The notes under the pieces: model-generated
The model's input: the letters and a program-made list of their open reading frames with translations, nothing else
The model's database searches: none
What the model was told of the DNA's origin: nothing
Source: Zobellia uliginosa
Lineage (GTDB): Bacteria > Bacteroidota > Bacteroidia > Flavobacteriales > Flavobacteriaceae
NCBI RefSeq assembly: GCF_900156625.1
Contig: NZ_FTOB01000003.1
Location: forward strand, 62,001-126,000
Direction of reading: 5' to 3'
Length of the DNA stretch: 64,000 bases
Position numbers and translations under genes: made by a program
Part shown: positions 24,425-34,154 of the stretch, one piece after another
How the letters are laid out: each line of letters starts with the position of its first letter
How positions within the stretch are numbered: position 1 is the stretch's first letter

Positions 24425-26038
24425 CTAGGGTAAAACTTGCTGGTCTACGTAATAATTCCGGTCTACTTCTAATGTCGATAGGTCTCCATTCAGCTTTTGC
24501 TTTTTCCACTTTCCGGTAGGTTTGAGGATATGTGCCTTGCCATCAATCCAGATTTTTAAAGGCATATTAAATCCTGTGATGACGTTCGTATATCGGTATT
24601 TTATCTCGTTTCCATCTACCCCGTACTCGAACACGGGAATCTTTGCCGTACGTAAATATTGGTCGAACACCTTTGAAAGGTCCATTTTTGCGTGACGGGA
24701 AATATAATCTTCAATTTGATCGGTAGTTACCGTTTGATGGTAGAACTCACGGTTTAGCCCCCTAAGGGTCTCTCGCCATTTTTCATCGTCGTTTACTAGC
24801 TGTCTTATCGTATGTAGAAGGTTGGCCCCTTTATAGTACATATCTTTTGACCCCTCTACGTTTACGTTGTACGGGCCAATGATCGGTTTGTCGTTTTGAA
24901 TGCTTGTACGGGTACCGATTACATAATCGGCAGCAGCCTCTTTTCCATAGTAAAAGTCGACGAACAAATTTTCCGAATAGGCGGTAAACCCTTCATGTAC
25001 CCACATATCGGCCACATCTTTGTAGGTAATGTTGTTGGCGAACCACTCGTGTCCGGCTTCATGAATGATAATAAAATCGAATTTTAGCCCCCATCCGGTT
25101 CCTGAAAGGTCTCTTCCTAAATAACCTTTCATATATTGATTTCCATAGGTGACCGAACTTTGGTGTTCCATACCGAGGTAAGGTACTTCTACCAGTTTAA
25201 AACTGTCTTCGTAAAAAGGGTAGGGGCCGAACCAATGTTCAAAGGCCTTCATCATTTTTGGGGCGTCTTTAAAATGTTCCTTGGCCTTTTCAAGATTATC
25301 GCGTAGCACGTAATAATCCATGTCTAATATGCCTTTTTCCCCATTGTACTTTTCTCCAAAGTGTACATAGTCCCCTATATTGATATTTACGCCATAGTTG
25401 TTAATGGGGTTCGATACGAACCAGTGGTAGGTATTGGTGTCTTTGTCGACTTTTCTCAACCTGCCGTTGGAGACATCCATTAATCCTTTTGGGGCCTTTA
25501 CGCTGATAAGCATACTGTCTACCTCGTCGTACATATGGTCTTTGTTGGGCCACCACACGCTGGCTCCCAGGCCTTGGTTCGAGGTGGCTACGAAGTCTTT
25601 GCCCTTATTGTCTTTTTTCCAAGAGAATCCGCCGTCCCAGGGGGCTCTTACCGCTTCTTTGGGGTGACCGGAATAGTATACCTTGATTTCATTGAAATCT
25701 CCCTTTTTCTGGTTCTTTTTCAGATGTACGAAATGGGCATTGCCATTATGGGCTACCTGTAGTTCTTGGCCGTCTTGGGTTACCTTTTCTATGGTCATGG
25801 GAGGTTGTAGGTCAACCTGCATGACTTGGTTTTTCTTTAAGACTTTATAGCGAATGGTATTGCTACCTGAAATGAACTTTTTGTCGGGGTCTACTGCCAC
25901 GTCAAGATGGTAATAGTTAAGGTCCCACCATTCGCGTTCCGGGGTAATGCTTCCCCTCAGGCTGTCTTGTTCTGTAAATTGTTGGGCATAGGTTGCGGCG
26001 GCAACCATCATCATTGTTAAAATTGTTATCCGCTTCAT
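24425..26038 (-). CDS. M1-family zinc metallopeptidase, secreted
   Basis: 537 residues from the ATG at 26038, chosen since it starts a signal peptide (MKRITILTMMMVAAATYAQ); the upstream in-frame extension is charged and not secretory. The aminopeptidase N-type N-domain runs to about 210 (YYHLDVAVDPDKKFISGSNTIRY). The substrate motif equivalent to GAMEN is GMEHQSS. The zinc site is complete: His326, Glu327 and His330 in HEAGHEW, and Glu349 in WVHEGFTAYSE. A Tyr-containing YYKGANLLHTIR follows near residue 400. The enzyme removes N-terminal residues from peptides, in the periplasm or at the cell surface. It is shorter than E. coli PepN and lacks its large C-terminal helical domain, as secreted Bacteroidota relatives do. 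Confidence 0.93.
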   Translation of the reverse strand: MKRITILTMMMVAAATYAQQFTEQDSLRGSITPEREWWDLNYYHLDVAVDPDKKFISGSNTIRYKVLKKNQVMQVDLQPPMTIEKVTQDGQELQVAHNGNAHFVHLKKNQKKGDFNEIKVYYSGHPKEAVRAPWDGGFSWKKDNKGKDFVATSNQGLGASVWWPNKDHMYDEVDSMLISVKAPKGLMDVSNGRLRKVDKDTNTYHWFVSNPINNYGVNINIGDYVHFGEKYNGEKGILDMDYYVLRDNLEKAKEHFKDAPKMMKAFEHWFGPYPFYEDSFKLVEVPYLGMEHQSSVTYGNQYMKGYLGRDLSGTGWGLKFDFIIIHEAGHEWFANNITYKDVADMWVHEGFTAYSENLFVDFYYGKEAAADYVIGTRTSIQNDKPIIGPYNVNVEGSKDMYYKGANLLHTIRQLVNDDEKWRETLRGLNREFYHQTVTTDQIEDYISRHAKMDLSKVFDQYLRTAKIPVFEYGVDGNEIKYRYTNVITGFNMPLKIWIDGKAHILKPTGKWKKQKLNGDLSTLEVDRNYYVDQQVLP

Positions 26039-26161
26039 TGGTATTGGGTATATGGAAATAGAAACAGGTGCAAGATAGCGGTTTCCCCTTTTAGGTTCCG
26101 CTCTTATGTAAAATCTAAAGAAAGGCATGCTTTGATAGAACGTTTTTCTTTAAAGAATGTA

Positions 26162-27520
26162 TTACCTCTTTTTCCTGCTTTTTTTGTTTTGTATTTTGTC
26201 TCCTCGCTTTTGGGGTTTCTTGTATTTCTTTTTTAGTTTTCTCTCGTAGCTTTTTAGCTCCGGCTTTTTCTTGCGGTTCTTGGCCGATTTTTCATGAAAG
26301 GAGGCCCCGGCCTTGTGCGTTTGGTCATCGTCCAATTCATTGTTGGGGTCTATGGGCTTAACGTCTTCTTCGGGAGTGAGTTTTGAACTTATCTCCACTT
26401 CCTTTGGAAATTCATTGAAGGGGATGGCGTAATTCATCAACTCTTCAATGGCTTCTTTTAAAACCGTCTCTTTTTCATTATAAAGGAGGATAGATTTTCC
26501 CTTTTCCCCGGCCCTACCGGTCCTTCCTATACGGTGGATATAGTTTTCAGGATAATAAGGGGTGTCAAAACTGATTACGGTGCTAATTTTTTCTATATCG
26601 ATTCCGCGGGATATAACATCGGTAGCAATTAGGATCCTGCTTTTACCGCTTTCGAATTTTTCTATAGACTTGGTACGATGGTTTTGCTCCTTACCTGAAT
26701 GGATGACCGAGATTTCAGATTCAACATCGAGTACTTCAAATAACCTATCGGCATCGACCTTGCTTGCAACAAAAATCAAGACCTTGTTATATTCTTCACG
26801 GTCTTCCAACAAATGGTTCAACAGGTTGGCCTTGGTATAAAAATTAGGGGCCGCATAAGACTCTTGTTGTATGGTCTCTAAAGGTGTACCACTGATGGAG
26901 ATGGTTTTTTTAACGGGGTTGATCAGAAAATCGTCCGTTAATTCGTCTACGTAGGTCGTCATGGTAGCCGAAAAAAGAATGTTCTGCCGTTTCCTAGGAA
27001 GGTATTCAAAGATGTTCTTTAACTGTGTTTTGTAGCCAAAGTCGAGCATAATGTCAACTTCATCGATTACTAGTTTTTTAACCGATTTGAGGCGTAAGAC
27101 ATTGGCCAGAACCAAGTCGTACAACCTTTGGGGTGTACCTACGATGATGTCTTGCCCCTCTGCAACGGCTCTTTTTTGACGGTTAATGTTGTTAGAGCCT
27201 CCGAAGACACCAAGGGTCCTTACGCTAAGGTAGGGTGTTAGCTTTTCTATTTCTTCTACGATTTGAATTACAAGTTCGCGGGTCGGTGCCAAAATGACCA
27301 CCCGAGGATGTAATTGGTCCGAAAATTTCAAATCCTGTAAGATGGGCAGCAAGTATGCCATTGTTTTTCCGGTTCCGGTTTGTGCAATTCCCACAAAATC
27401 GGAGCCGCTAAGAATGGTTGAATACGACGCTTGTTGAATAGGGGTCGGCTTTTCAAACCCTAAATCAACAATGGCTTTTTTTAATTGTTTTTTAATCTTA
27501 AAATCATCGAAATTGTCCAT
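26162..27520 (-). CDS. DEAD/DEAH-box RNA helicase with a DEVD motif II
   Basis: 452 residues. Q motif FEKPTPIQQASY, Walker A AQTGTGKT, PTRELV, GTPQR, motif II DEVD (VIDEVDIMLDFG), SAT, RGIDIEKI and HRIGRTGRAG are all present, so it is an active-looking SF2 helicase of the DEAD-box class. Motif II reads DEVD in place of DEAD, a change in the third position that retains both metal- and water-coordinating acids. The C-terminal 80 residues are very basic with Lys/Arg clusters (KNRKKKPELKSYERKLKKKYKK) and likely bind RNA. It is the second such helicase in the window. It begins 104 bases after the MFS gene and is probably a separate unit. Confidence 0.9.
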   Translation of the reverse strand: MDNFDDFKIKKQLKKAIVDLGFEKPTPIQQASYSTILSGSDFVGIAQTGTGKTMAYLLPILQDLKFSDQLHPRVVILAPTRELVIQIVEEIEKLTPYLSVRTLGVFGGSNNINRQKRAVAEGQDIIVGTPQRLYDLVLANVLRLKSVKKLVIDEVDIMLDFGYKTQLKNIFEYLPRKRQNILFSATMTTYVDELTDDFLINPVKKTISISGTPLETIQQESYAAPNFYTKANLLNHLLEDREEYNKVLIFVASKVDADRLFEVLDVESEISVIHSGKEQNHRTKSIEKFESGKSRILIATDVISRGIDIEKISTVISFDTPYYPENYIHRIGRTGRAGEKGKSILLYNEKETVLKEAIEELMNYAIPFNEFPKEVEISSKLTPEEDVKPIDPNNELDDDQTHKAGASFHEKSAKNRKKKPELKSYERKLKKKYKKPQKRGDKIQNKKSRKKR

Positions 27521-27624
27521 TGTGTAAAAGTAATTAAGAAAAATCCTATTTGCGCGTGTATTTGTACTAATTATATGAATTATTGGGGAGATTGAAAGAA
27601 TGGCGATATCGTTTTACCGATATG

Positions 27625-28800
27625 TTATCGAACACTCCTGTGCTTTCTTCCGAGCAAGCCCAAGAGTCCGATGAAAGGGCCCAAGGCCAAAAGGGTAAAG
27701 AGGTAGGTAATCTCAAAGGTTTCCGCTAGGGAGGAAAGCAGTTGTATGCTGAAAATGCTAATCGCAAAACCGATGCAATTCACGAGGGTCAATGCCGTAC
27801 CCTTTAATTCGGGAGGAACCGAGGTAGCCACCAGGTTCGAAAATTGAGGGGAATCTGCGGTAACGGCCATTCCCCAAAAACACCATCCGGCCAAAAACAA
27901 TCCCGTGGGAAGGGTAAAGAGTAGGGGAGAAAGCAGGCAAAAGAGGCCGGAAAAAAGTAGTGAAACCACCGCCACTTTTCGACTTCTACTACGCAAGGAT
28001 AGCCATCCTCCAAATACGCAGGAAAATCCACCTAGGGCAATGATAATTCCTGTGGATAAGGGAACGGATAACTCCGAGGCCCACATTGTGTTATAGGTTT
28101 GAAGGGCAAGTGGGGTAAAGGCCCAAAAGGCGTAAAGTTCCCACATATGTCCAAAATAACCAAAAGCAGCCTGTCTAAAACCGTGCAATTTAAAAAGCAA
28201 GGGGCCCGCCCCTAGCGAAAGCTTGGAGCTGGGTTTACGGAAGGGTCCGTTGGGGACAAATGCCCATAGTACTATGCCTCCCGTAATGGCAAGGGCGGAG
28301 GTGATTTTTATGACCAAGGTAAAATCCTTGCCCAAAATAGTGCCGCTCACAAAATAGGGGAAGGCGGTTCCCAAGACAAGGGCGCCTACCAAATAGCCCA
28401 AGGCCTTTCCCAATCCTTTTTGGTAATAATCCGCCGCTATTTTCATGCCCACGGGATAGATGCCCGCAAGAAAAAATCCCGTGCCGAAACGGGCAAGGAG
28501 CAAGGTCCATTTCGATAAGGTTTCAGAGAGCAGTATAAAGTTGCAAAGCGCGGCTAAAAGGGAACAGATGAGAAACACTCGAGAGGGCGAAAATCGGTCG
28601 GAAATCATGAAAAGGCCAAAGACCAATGTGCCGATGATAAAGCCTAATTGTACCGAAGAGAGCACGTAGCCAATAATTTCAGGTCCTAATCCCGTTTTAA
28701 ACGTTAGTTCATCTACAATGGCATTGCCGGCAAACCATAAAGAGGTACAGGCAAATTGCGAGAGGATGATAATGGGGAGTATGTGGGTGCGCGGCTTCAA
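27625..28800 (-). CDS. Major facilitator superfamily transporter
   Basis: 391 residues with about 12 hydrophobic helices. Typical MFS loop sequences are present: GFIIGTLVFGLFMISDRFSPSRVF (motif A region, about 50-74) and the matching half-domain loop GGWLSLRSRSRKVAVV near residue 265. It resembles YbfB/CynX-like or nitrate/nitrite-type MFS exporters, but I cannot assign a substrate. It starts 6 bases after the PD40/SnoaL gene and is downstream of the trehalose synthesis gene, so the three may form one operon. Export or uptake of a sugar or osmolyte would fit, but that is only context. Confidence 0.88.
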   Translation of the reverse strand: MKPRTHILPIIILSQFACTSLWFAGNAIVDELTFKTGLGPEIIGYVLSSVQLGFIIGTLVFGLFMISDRFSPSRVFLICSLLAALCNFILLSETLSKWTLLLARFGTGFFLAGIYPVGMKIAADYYQKGLGKALGYLVGALVLGTAFPYFVSGTILGKDFTLVIKITSALAITGGIVLWAFVPNGPFRKPSSKLSLGAGPLLFKLHGFRQAAFGYFGHMWELYAFWAFTPLALQTYNTMWASELSVPLSTGIIIALGGFSCVFGGWLSLRSRSRKVAVVSLLFSGLFCLLSPLLFTLPTGLFLAGWCFWGMAVTADSPQFSNLVATSVPPELKGTALTLVNCIGFAISIFSIQLLSSLAETFEITYLFTLLALGPFIGLLGLLGRKHRSVR

Positions 28801-28806
28801 TCGGAT

Positions 28807-29994
28807 TTATCGAAGAAAGGTAAGCTTGGCAATTTTGCCGTTTTCAACCTCGTAAATGGCAACGGCCCAAAAGGTTTTGCCGTTAGCGGTAACCTTCTCT
28901 TTGTCTATAATTTTATTGCCGATGATAATGCGATTCTTGATCTTGCAATGTAGGTCGGGGGTCGACTCAAAGAAAGCTTTGTACCGTTCCTTTAAAGCAT
29001 CCTTGCCTACAAGGTTCGGTTCGTTCGGAAAATTGAATATTTGTATGTCTTCGGAATAGGTGTTCAAAAAGGCCTTTAAATTCCTGTCGTTATAGGCGTC
29101 CAATTGATTCTGTACAATGGCTTCGGGACTTTGTTCTACAACAAGGGACAAGTGGCTACCGTTGGGGCTTACGGCAATACGGCTAATGTTGTTCAATCCC
29201 TTTTTGTCCAACCGTAAAAAACGTTTCCATTCTTTGTTTTTCTCGGGGTCGATCTCCATCAAAGTCTTGTTGTCGGCCGCGATGATATGCCCGTTGGCAA
29301 GCCAACAGATATCATCGATATTCTTGAACATGGTGGTGATGGTCTTGATTTGGCCCGTTTTTGGGTTCAATGATTTTACTTTCCAAGGGTCACTGTTCTT
29401 ACTGATAAAACTGATGAGGTTTTTGCCGGGAATTTTATGCAGCGAACGCCCCACGTTATGATAAAGGGTGTCATGGCTACTGTCCTTGACCTTCGAAACG
29501 ACCAAACCTAGGCCTTCATTGCCCAGGGCAGCGGAAACGATGGTGGTCTCGTCGAACCAAACATGATAGCCTATTTTTAGGTCTTTGAGTATTTCGGTAG
29601 AAGAGCCGTCCCAAATGCTGTATTCATAGAGACGTTGGAGGCCCGTGGTATCCAAACGAATTGCCGAAAAGGAATTCTTTCCCGGAATTTTCAAGGGGGA
29701 GTATTCACTTCCTTGCGGCGTGTCGGAGATATAGGTGAGCGTATTTGTTTTTATGTCGTACTTGGCAATATCGGTCTGCCCCTTGCGGGTAGATGAGAAC
29801 AATATCGTATTCTCGTTATAGAACGAAGGTTGGTTATCGTAGCCCTCATTGTTCGAAATGTTTCTGGGCTTGACCATTTCGGTCTTGCCGTTTACCGTTT
29901 TGATGTCCAACAGGTATACTTCCGTATTCTCTTGGGGCAGAACCTTGTTCAGGGAAAACAGCAAGACTAAAATGGAAAGGTATTTTATGCTCAT
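28807..29994 (-). CDS. Secreted TolB/PD40-repeat protein with a C-terminal SnoaL-like domain
   Basis: 395 residues. A signal sequence (MSIKYLSILVLLFSLNKVLPQ) leads to a beta-propeller of WD40-like/PD40 repeats (about 25-280); typical strands are NQPSFYNENTILFSSTRKGQTDIAKYD and SRIAVSPNGSHLSLV. The last 110 residues form a SnoaL/NTF2-like fold: QLDAYNDRNLKAFLNTYSEDIQIFNFPNE, LKERYKAFFESTPDLHCKI and GKTFWAVAIYEVENGKIAKLTFLR. SnoaL-type pockets isomerise or bind small hydrophobic molecules, but no catalytic set is obvious here. A PD40 propeller joined to such a domain is an uncommon pair. It lies 15 bases after the OtsA-OtsB gene and 6 before the MFS gene, suggesting one transcript. Its role there is unknown. 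Confidence 0.8.
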   Translation of the reverse strand: MSIKYLSILVLLFSLNKVLPQENTEVYLLDIKTVNGKTEMVKPRNISNNEGYDNQPSFYNENTILFSSTRKGQTDIAKYDIKTNTLTYISDTPQGSEYSPLKIPGKNSFSAIRLDTTGLQRLYEYSIWDGSSTEILKDLKIGYHVWFDETTIVSAALGNEGLGLVVSKVKDSSHDTLYHNVGRSLHKIPGKNLISFISKNSDPWKVKSLNPKTGQIKTITTMFKNIDDICWLANGHIIAADNKTLMEIDPEKNKEWKRFLRLDKKGLNNISRIAVSPNGSHLSLVVEQSPEAIVQNQLDAYNDRNLKAFLNTYSEDIQIFNFPNEPNLVGKDALKERYKAFFESTPDLHCKIKNRIIIGNKIIDKEKVTANGKTFWAVAIYEVENGKIAKLTFLR

Positions 29995-30009
29995 TGGGTG
30001 GGGCGGCTT

Positions 30010-32220
30010 TTACAGTTGGGCAAATTTTTGCAGGAGGCCCCTAACTTTTTGGGTATTCTCTACATAATATTTGGCCGCTGTTTTTTGAATGCCCACTTTT
30101 ACGGTGACCGTGCTTTCCGGTAATTCTTGAAACATAAACTCGTCCGTCCAGTCATCCCCGATGGCAAAGACAAAATCGTATTCGTCCTCACCTAGGATTC
30201 GGACCGAAGCCCGCCCCTTGTTTACGTTACTGCTCTTTACCTCCACCACTTTATTTCCGTTGAGGAGGCTAAGGTCGTCCGTGCCGATAAGGCTGGTCAA
30301 GGTTGTGGAAAGCTCCATGGCGCGTTTGCTACCAAAATCGGGATCGGTTTTTCTGTAGTGCCAGGCCAAGCTATAGTTCTTTTCTTCGATAAAGCTTCCC
30401 GGTGTACGGTCAACAAAGGATTCCAGTACGGGGCGTACTTTTTCCATCCAGTCGTTCTTGACGTTTTCCAGCATTCTAAAGGGTTCCCCATTTTGCGAGA
30501 TCCATACGCCGTGCTCAACGATCATATTGTATTTTTTGGGCAAGAACCATTTGGTAAAGGTGTCTTTGTCCCTACCGCTTATTAAGTAAAGAACCGTATT
30601 GGGTTGCTCGTTCAATATATCCAACAGTTCGTATAATTGTTCGTCCGGACCTGCTTTTTGTGGATCGTTGTGAAAACCGGCGAGCGTTCCGTCATAATCG
30701 AGGAAGAGCAATCTCTTTTTCGCTTTGGAATATTTTACGGATATAGATTCCAATAACTTATCGGTCAGTTTACGCGAAACATTGGCGGCATCGCGTTCCT
30801 TTTGCGATTTCAGCGAGGTCATAAAGTCGTTGGCCCACTTTTCTACATTGTAGCGTGCCAATCTCTTTTGTAGTATTGCATTTCGGGCTTTTTGTTCTTC
30901 TAGCGGCATGTTTATCGCTTCGTGCAAGGCATCGGCCGTTTGCTCAAAGTTATTGGGGTTGACCAGTAGGGATTCGTTCATTTCGTTGGCCGATCCCGCC
31001 ATTTCGCTGAGGATCAAAACACCGGTTTTGTCGGTTCTGGTAGCGATATACTCTTTGGCCACCAAATTCATACCGTCGCGTAGCGGCGTAAGCCAGGCAA
31101 TATCACTGGAAGTATAAAGATCGATAAGGTTTTCAAAGGGCATGGATCGGTAGAAGTACCAGATGGGGGTCCAGCTTACGGTTGAAAACTCACCGTTAAT
31201 ACGGCCTACAAGCTCGTCTATCTCCCTCTTTAGCAATTGGTACTGTGGTACATTGGAACGTGAGGGGACGGCCAATATGATCAGCCTTACCTTTTCTTTA
31301 TACTGTGGATACTTGTTTAGGAAGTACTCAAAGGCATTCAATCGTTTGGCAATTCCCTTACTGTAGTCCAAACGGTCTATGGATAAAAAGAACTTGGCTT
31401 CGGGGTCGGTCTTTTTATGTGTATTTAGACGTTGCTGTAATTCCGATTGTTCATCTTCGGCGCGGTTGTAGTGTATTTTGGCCGCATCGCTGAACTTCTT
31501 GTAATCGATACCCATAGGGAAGGAGTCTACTTTGATCAGACGGTCTCCCATAGAAATATCGTTAAAGCTCACTTCCAGCCCTAACAAACGCCTTACGGAG
31601 CTAAGAAAGTGCCTTTCGTAGTCGTAGGTATGGAAGCCGATAAGGTCAGAGCCTAAAACGCCTTCCAACAGTTCTTCACGCCAAGGTAGTGTCCTGAAAA
31701 TCTCGAACGAAGGAAACGGGATGTGCAAAAAGAAGCCTATGGAAACATTGGGCCGTTCTTTGCGGACCATTTGCGGTACCAACATGAGTTGGTAGTCGTG
31801 TACCCAAATGGTATCGCCGTCTTCCGCTTTTGCCAAAATGGCGTCGGCAAATTTCTGGTTTACCTTCTTATAGGTATTCCAATAGTCCAGTTGAAACTCG
31901 GAGTACTCCAAAAAGTAGTGGAACAAAGGCCAGATAGTTCGGTTACTGAATCCGTAGTAAAAGCCGTCTACTTCTTTCTCGGTAAGCTTTACCTTGGAAG
32001 AACCATGTGCGGCAAGGGCCTCATCGATCTTAGGTTCCAACTCCGGTGCAATATCCTCTTCCGTGAGGCCACTCCACCCGATCCACAAGCTGTCTCCGCT
32101 CGAATGCACAGATTTCATACCTGTAGCTAAACCGCCAACACTCGGTATTGCGGTAATGGTTCCGTTGCTGATTTGCAACTGAACGGGTAGTCTATTTGAG
32201 ATTATGATAGTTTTGCCCAT
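30010..32220 (-). CDS. otsAB: Bifunctional trehalose-6-phosphate synthase/phosphatase (OtsA-OtsB fusion)
   Basis: 736 residues. The N-terminal 470 are a GT20 trehalose-6-phosphate synthase: TIIISNRLPVQL at the start, WIGWSGL, the DYQLMLVP loop, FFLHIPFPSFEIF near residue 160 and RDGMNLVAKEYIA near 380. The C-terminal 250 are a HAD-type trehalose-6-phosphate phosphatase with nucleophile Asp508 and acid/base Asp510 (LDYDGTLAG), the Ser/Lys motifs in between, and GDDWTDEFMF near the end. Together they make trehalose from UDP-glucose and glucose-6-phosphate in two steps, a fusion also known from yeast-type enzymes and common in Bacteroidota. It is divergent from a GH15 gene that may break trehalose down. 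Osmotic or desiccation protection is the likely use. Confidence 0.96.
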   Translation of the reverse strand: MGKTIIISNRLPVQLQISNGTITAIPSVGGLATGMKSVHSSGDSLWIGWSGLTEEDIAPELEPKIDEALAAHGSSKVKLTEKEVDGFYYGFSNRTIWPLFHYFLEYSEFQLDYWNTYKKVNQKFADAILAKAEDGDTIWVHDYQLMLVPQMVRKERPNVSIGFFLHIPFPSFEIFRTLPWREELLEGVLGSDLIGFHTYDYERHFLSSVRRLLGLEVSFNDISMGDRLIKVDSFPMGIDYKKFSDAAKIHYNRAEDEQSELQQRLNTHKKTDPEAKFFLSIDRLDYSKGIAKRLNAFEYFLNKYPQYKEKVRLIILAVPSRSNVPQYQLLKREIDELVGRINGEFSTVSWTPIWYFYRSMPFENLIDLYTSSDIAWLTPLRDGMNLVAKEYIATRTDKTGVLILSEMAGSANEMNESLLVNPNNFEQTADALHEAINMPLEEQKARNAILQKRLARYNVEKWANDFMTSLKSQKERDAANVSRKLTDKLLESISVKYSKAKKRLLFLDYDGTLAGFHNDPQKAGPDEQLYELLDILNEQPNTVLYLISGRDKDTFTKWFLPKKYNMIVEHGVWISQNGEPFRMLENVKNDWMEKVRPVLESFVDRTPGSFIEEKNYSLAWHYRKTDPDFGSKRAMELSTTLTSLIGTDDLSLLNGNKVVEVKSSNVNKGRASVRILGEDEYDFVFAIGDDWTDEFMFQELPESTVTVKVGIQKTAAKYYVENTQKVRGLLQKFAQL

Positions 32221-32322
32221 AAATCGGATATTTTGCGGTGTTTTATATTTTATTTCTCTAAATTTCGTGAAAAAGAAGGGTAATTACAATACGAACCCTG
32301 ATTGAATTAACAATTTTATCGA

Positions 32323-34125
32323 ATGGATAGTTTAGACTACGGAATAATAGGAAATTGTCGAAGTGCAGCGTTAATATCGAAGACGGGTAGTGTTGATTGG
32401 TGCTGTTTGCCAGAATTTGATTCACCTTCGGTATTTGCGAAACTTTTGGACGAGGAAATCGGAGGGAGTTTTGAGTTTTTGGTCGATGAAAAATATACTA
32501 TAGAACAACGATATGAACCACGTACCTGTATTTTAATAACTACGTTTACCGATGGTGATAATTGTTTTGAAGTCCATGATTTCATGCCACGTTATCATAA
32601 GGAAGACGGTAGTTATGTGGCTCCGCCCGAATTTATTAGATACATTAGATTGGTGGAAGGAAAGCCAAAGTTCAAGGTGCGTTACGACCCTAAATTGGAA
32701 TATGCCCAAGGGGAGACCCAAAGTTTTATAAAAGAAGATTTTATTGCCAGCCTTACCCATGAGGTCAAGTTCGATACGGTTTTCCTCTATACATCCTTTG
32801 ATAAGGAAGATGTACTTGAAGGAAGGGAACTGAGCTTGACGGAAGATGGCTTTTTCTTGATGGGATATAACGAAAAAATATTTCCTACCACAACGGCCAA
32901 GGCCTATTTAGAACTTGAAAGCACAAAGGTGTATTGGTTGAACTGGTCCGCCAGAACACCCACCTATAAGAAGTTCAACGATGAAATCTCAAGAAGTGCC
33001 CTAACCTTGAAACTGTTGAGTTACGACAAAACCGGGGCCGTATTGGCTGCCGCTACGACCTCTTTGCCCGAGACGATAGGCGAGGTAAGGAACTGGGATT
33101 ACCGTTTTTGCTGGATTCGCGATGCTTCCATGGTAATAAAGGTAGTGTCTGAGTTGGGGCATAAGAACATAGCCAGGCGCTATTTGAAGTTTATTATCGA
33201 CTTGATTCCCGATAAGGCGGAGAAACTGCAGATCATGTACGGGATCAACAAGGAGAAAAAATTGACCGAGGAAACCTTAGGGCATTTAAGCGGTTACAAG
33301 GGGTCAAAACCGGTACGTATCGGAAATGCCGCATATCACCAAAAACAGAACGATATTTATGGAATCCTTATGGATGTGATCTACGAGCAGATGGTAAAGT
33401 TTAGCGTAGATATCGAAAACGGTGAAGACTTGTGGTCGATTACCAAGGGAATCGTTTGGATCGTTGGAAACCACTGGCATGAGGCCGATAAGGGGATATG
33501 GGAATTCCGTACCGAAGACCGGCATTTTACCTTCTCGAAAGTACTGTGTTGGACGGCTTTGGATAGGGCCATAAAGGTGGCGGAAATGTTAGGAAAGCAC
33601 CATAAAATAGAAAAATGGAAGCCCTTGAGGGAGGAAATCTGGAACGATATCTACGAAAATGCCTGGAACGAGGAAGTAGGTGCATACACCCAATCTTACG
33701 GATCCAAACATTTGGATGCCTCCGTGCTATTGATGGAATCTTACGGTTGCGTTGATGCCTCCGACGAGCGTTATAAGAGCACGGTAAGGGCCATTGGTAA
33801 GGAGTTGAGCAATGATGGATTGTTGTATCGTTACAAGAATGAGGACGATTTTGGACTGCCTTCATCTTCGTTTACGGTCTGTACTTTTTGGTACGTGAAC
33901 AGCTTGTTCAAAATTGGGGAACACGACCAGGCGCTTGAGCTATTCGAAAAATTACTCGGGTATAGTAACCATTTGGGACTCTTCAGTGAAGATTTGGATT
34001 TTAAGACCAAAAGGTTGCTGGGAAACTTCCCGCAAGCTTATTCCCATTTGGCATTGATCGAATGTGCGGTTAACTTTTCAAAAAAGGACTCCAAAGAGGA
34101 TATCAAGGAATCTATGCGTGCGTAA
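32323..34125 (+). CDS. Glycoside hydrolase family 15 protein, possible trehalase
   Basis: 600 residues. An N-terminal beta-sandwich (about 1-220; IIGNCRSAALISKTGSVDWCCLPEFDSPS) precedes the (alpha/alpha)6 barrel. Barrel signatures: NWDYRFCWIRDASM near 258-272, GNAAYHQKQNDIYG near 328-341, the general acid Glu in GIWEFRTEDRHF near 390, and the general base Glu in LFSEDLD near 547, followed by NFPQAYSHLALI. GH15 holds glucoamylases, glucodextranases and trehalases, and the last are common in Actinobacteria and Archaea. No signal peptide is present, so the substrate is inside the cell. The divergent partner makes trehalose, hence trehalase is the best guess, but another alpha-glucoside is possible. 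The transcript ends at a perfect-palindrome hairpin. Confidence 0.9.
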   Translation: MDSLDYGIIGNCRSAALISKTGSVDWCCLPEFDSPSVFAKLLDEEIGGSFEFLVDEKYTIEQRYEPRTCILITTFTDGDNCFEVHDFMPRYHKEDGSYVAPPEFIRYIRLVEGKPKFKVRYDPKLEYAQGETQSFIKEDFIASLTHEVKFDTVFLYTSFDKEDVLEGRELSLTEDGFFLMGYNEKIFPTTTAKAYLELESTKVYWLNWSARTPTYKKFNDEISRSALTLKLLSYDKTGAVLAAATTSLPETIGEVRNWDYRFCWIRDASMVIKVVSELGHKNIARRYLKFIIDLIPDKAEKLQIMYGINKEKKLTEETLGHLSGYKGSKPVRIGNAAYHQKQNDIYGILMDVIYEQMVKFSVDIENGEDLWSITKGIVWIVGNHWHEADKGIWEFRTEDRHFTFSKVLCWTALDRAIKVAEMLGKHHKIEKWKPLREEIWNDIYENAWNEEVGAYTQSYGSKHLDASVLLMESYGCVDASDERYKSTVRAIGKELSNDGLLYRYKNEDDFGLPSSSFTVCTFWYVNSLFKIGEHDQALELFEKLLGYSNHLGLFSEDLDFKTKRLLGNFPQAYSHLALIECAVNFSKKDSKEDIKESMRA

Positions 34126-34154
34126 GTCCTTTTTTATCAAAGAAATCCTATAAT

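Noticed and set aside
27606-27623. ATATCG / CGATAT inverted repeat after the MFS gene
   Set aside because: Short stem, no T run on the minus strand, so not a convincing terminator.
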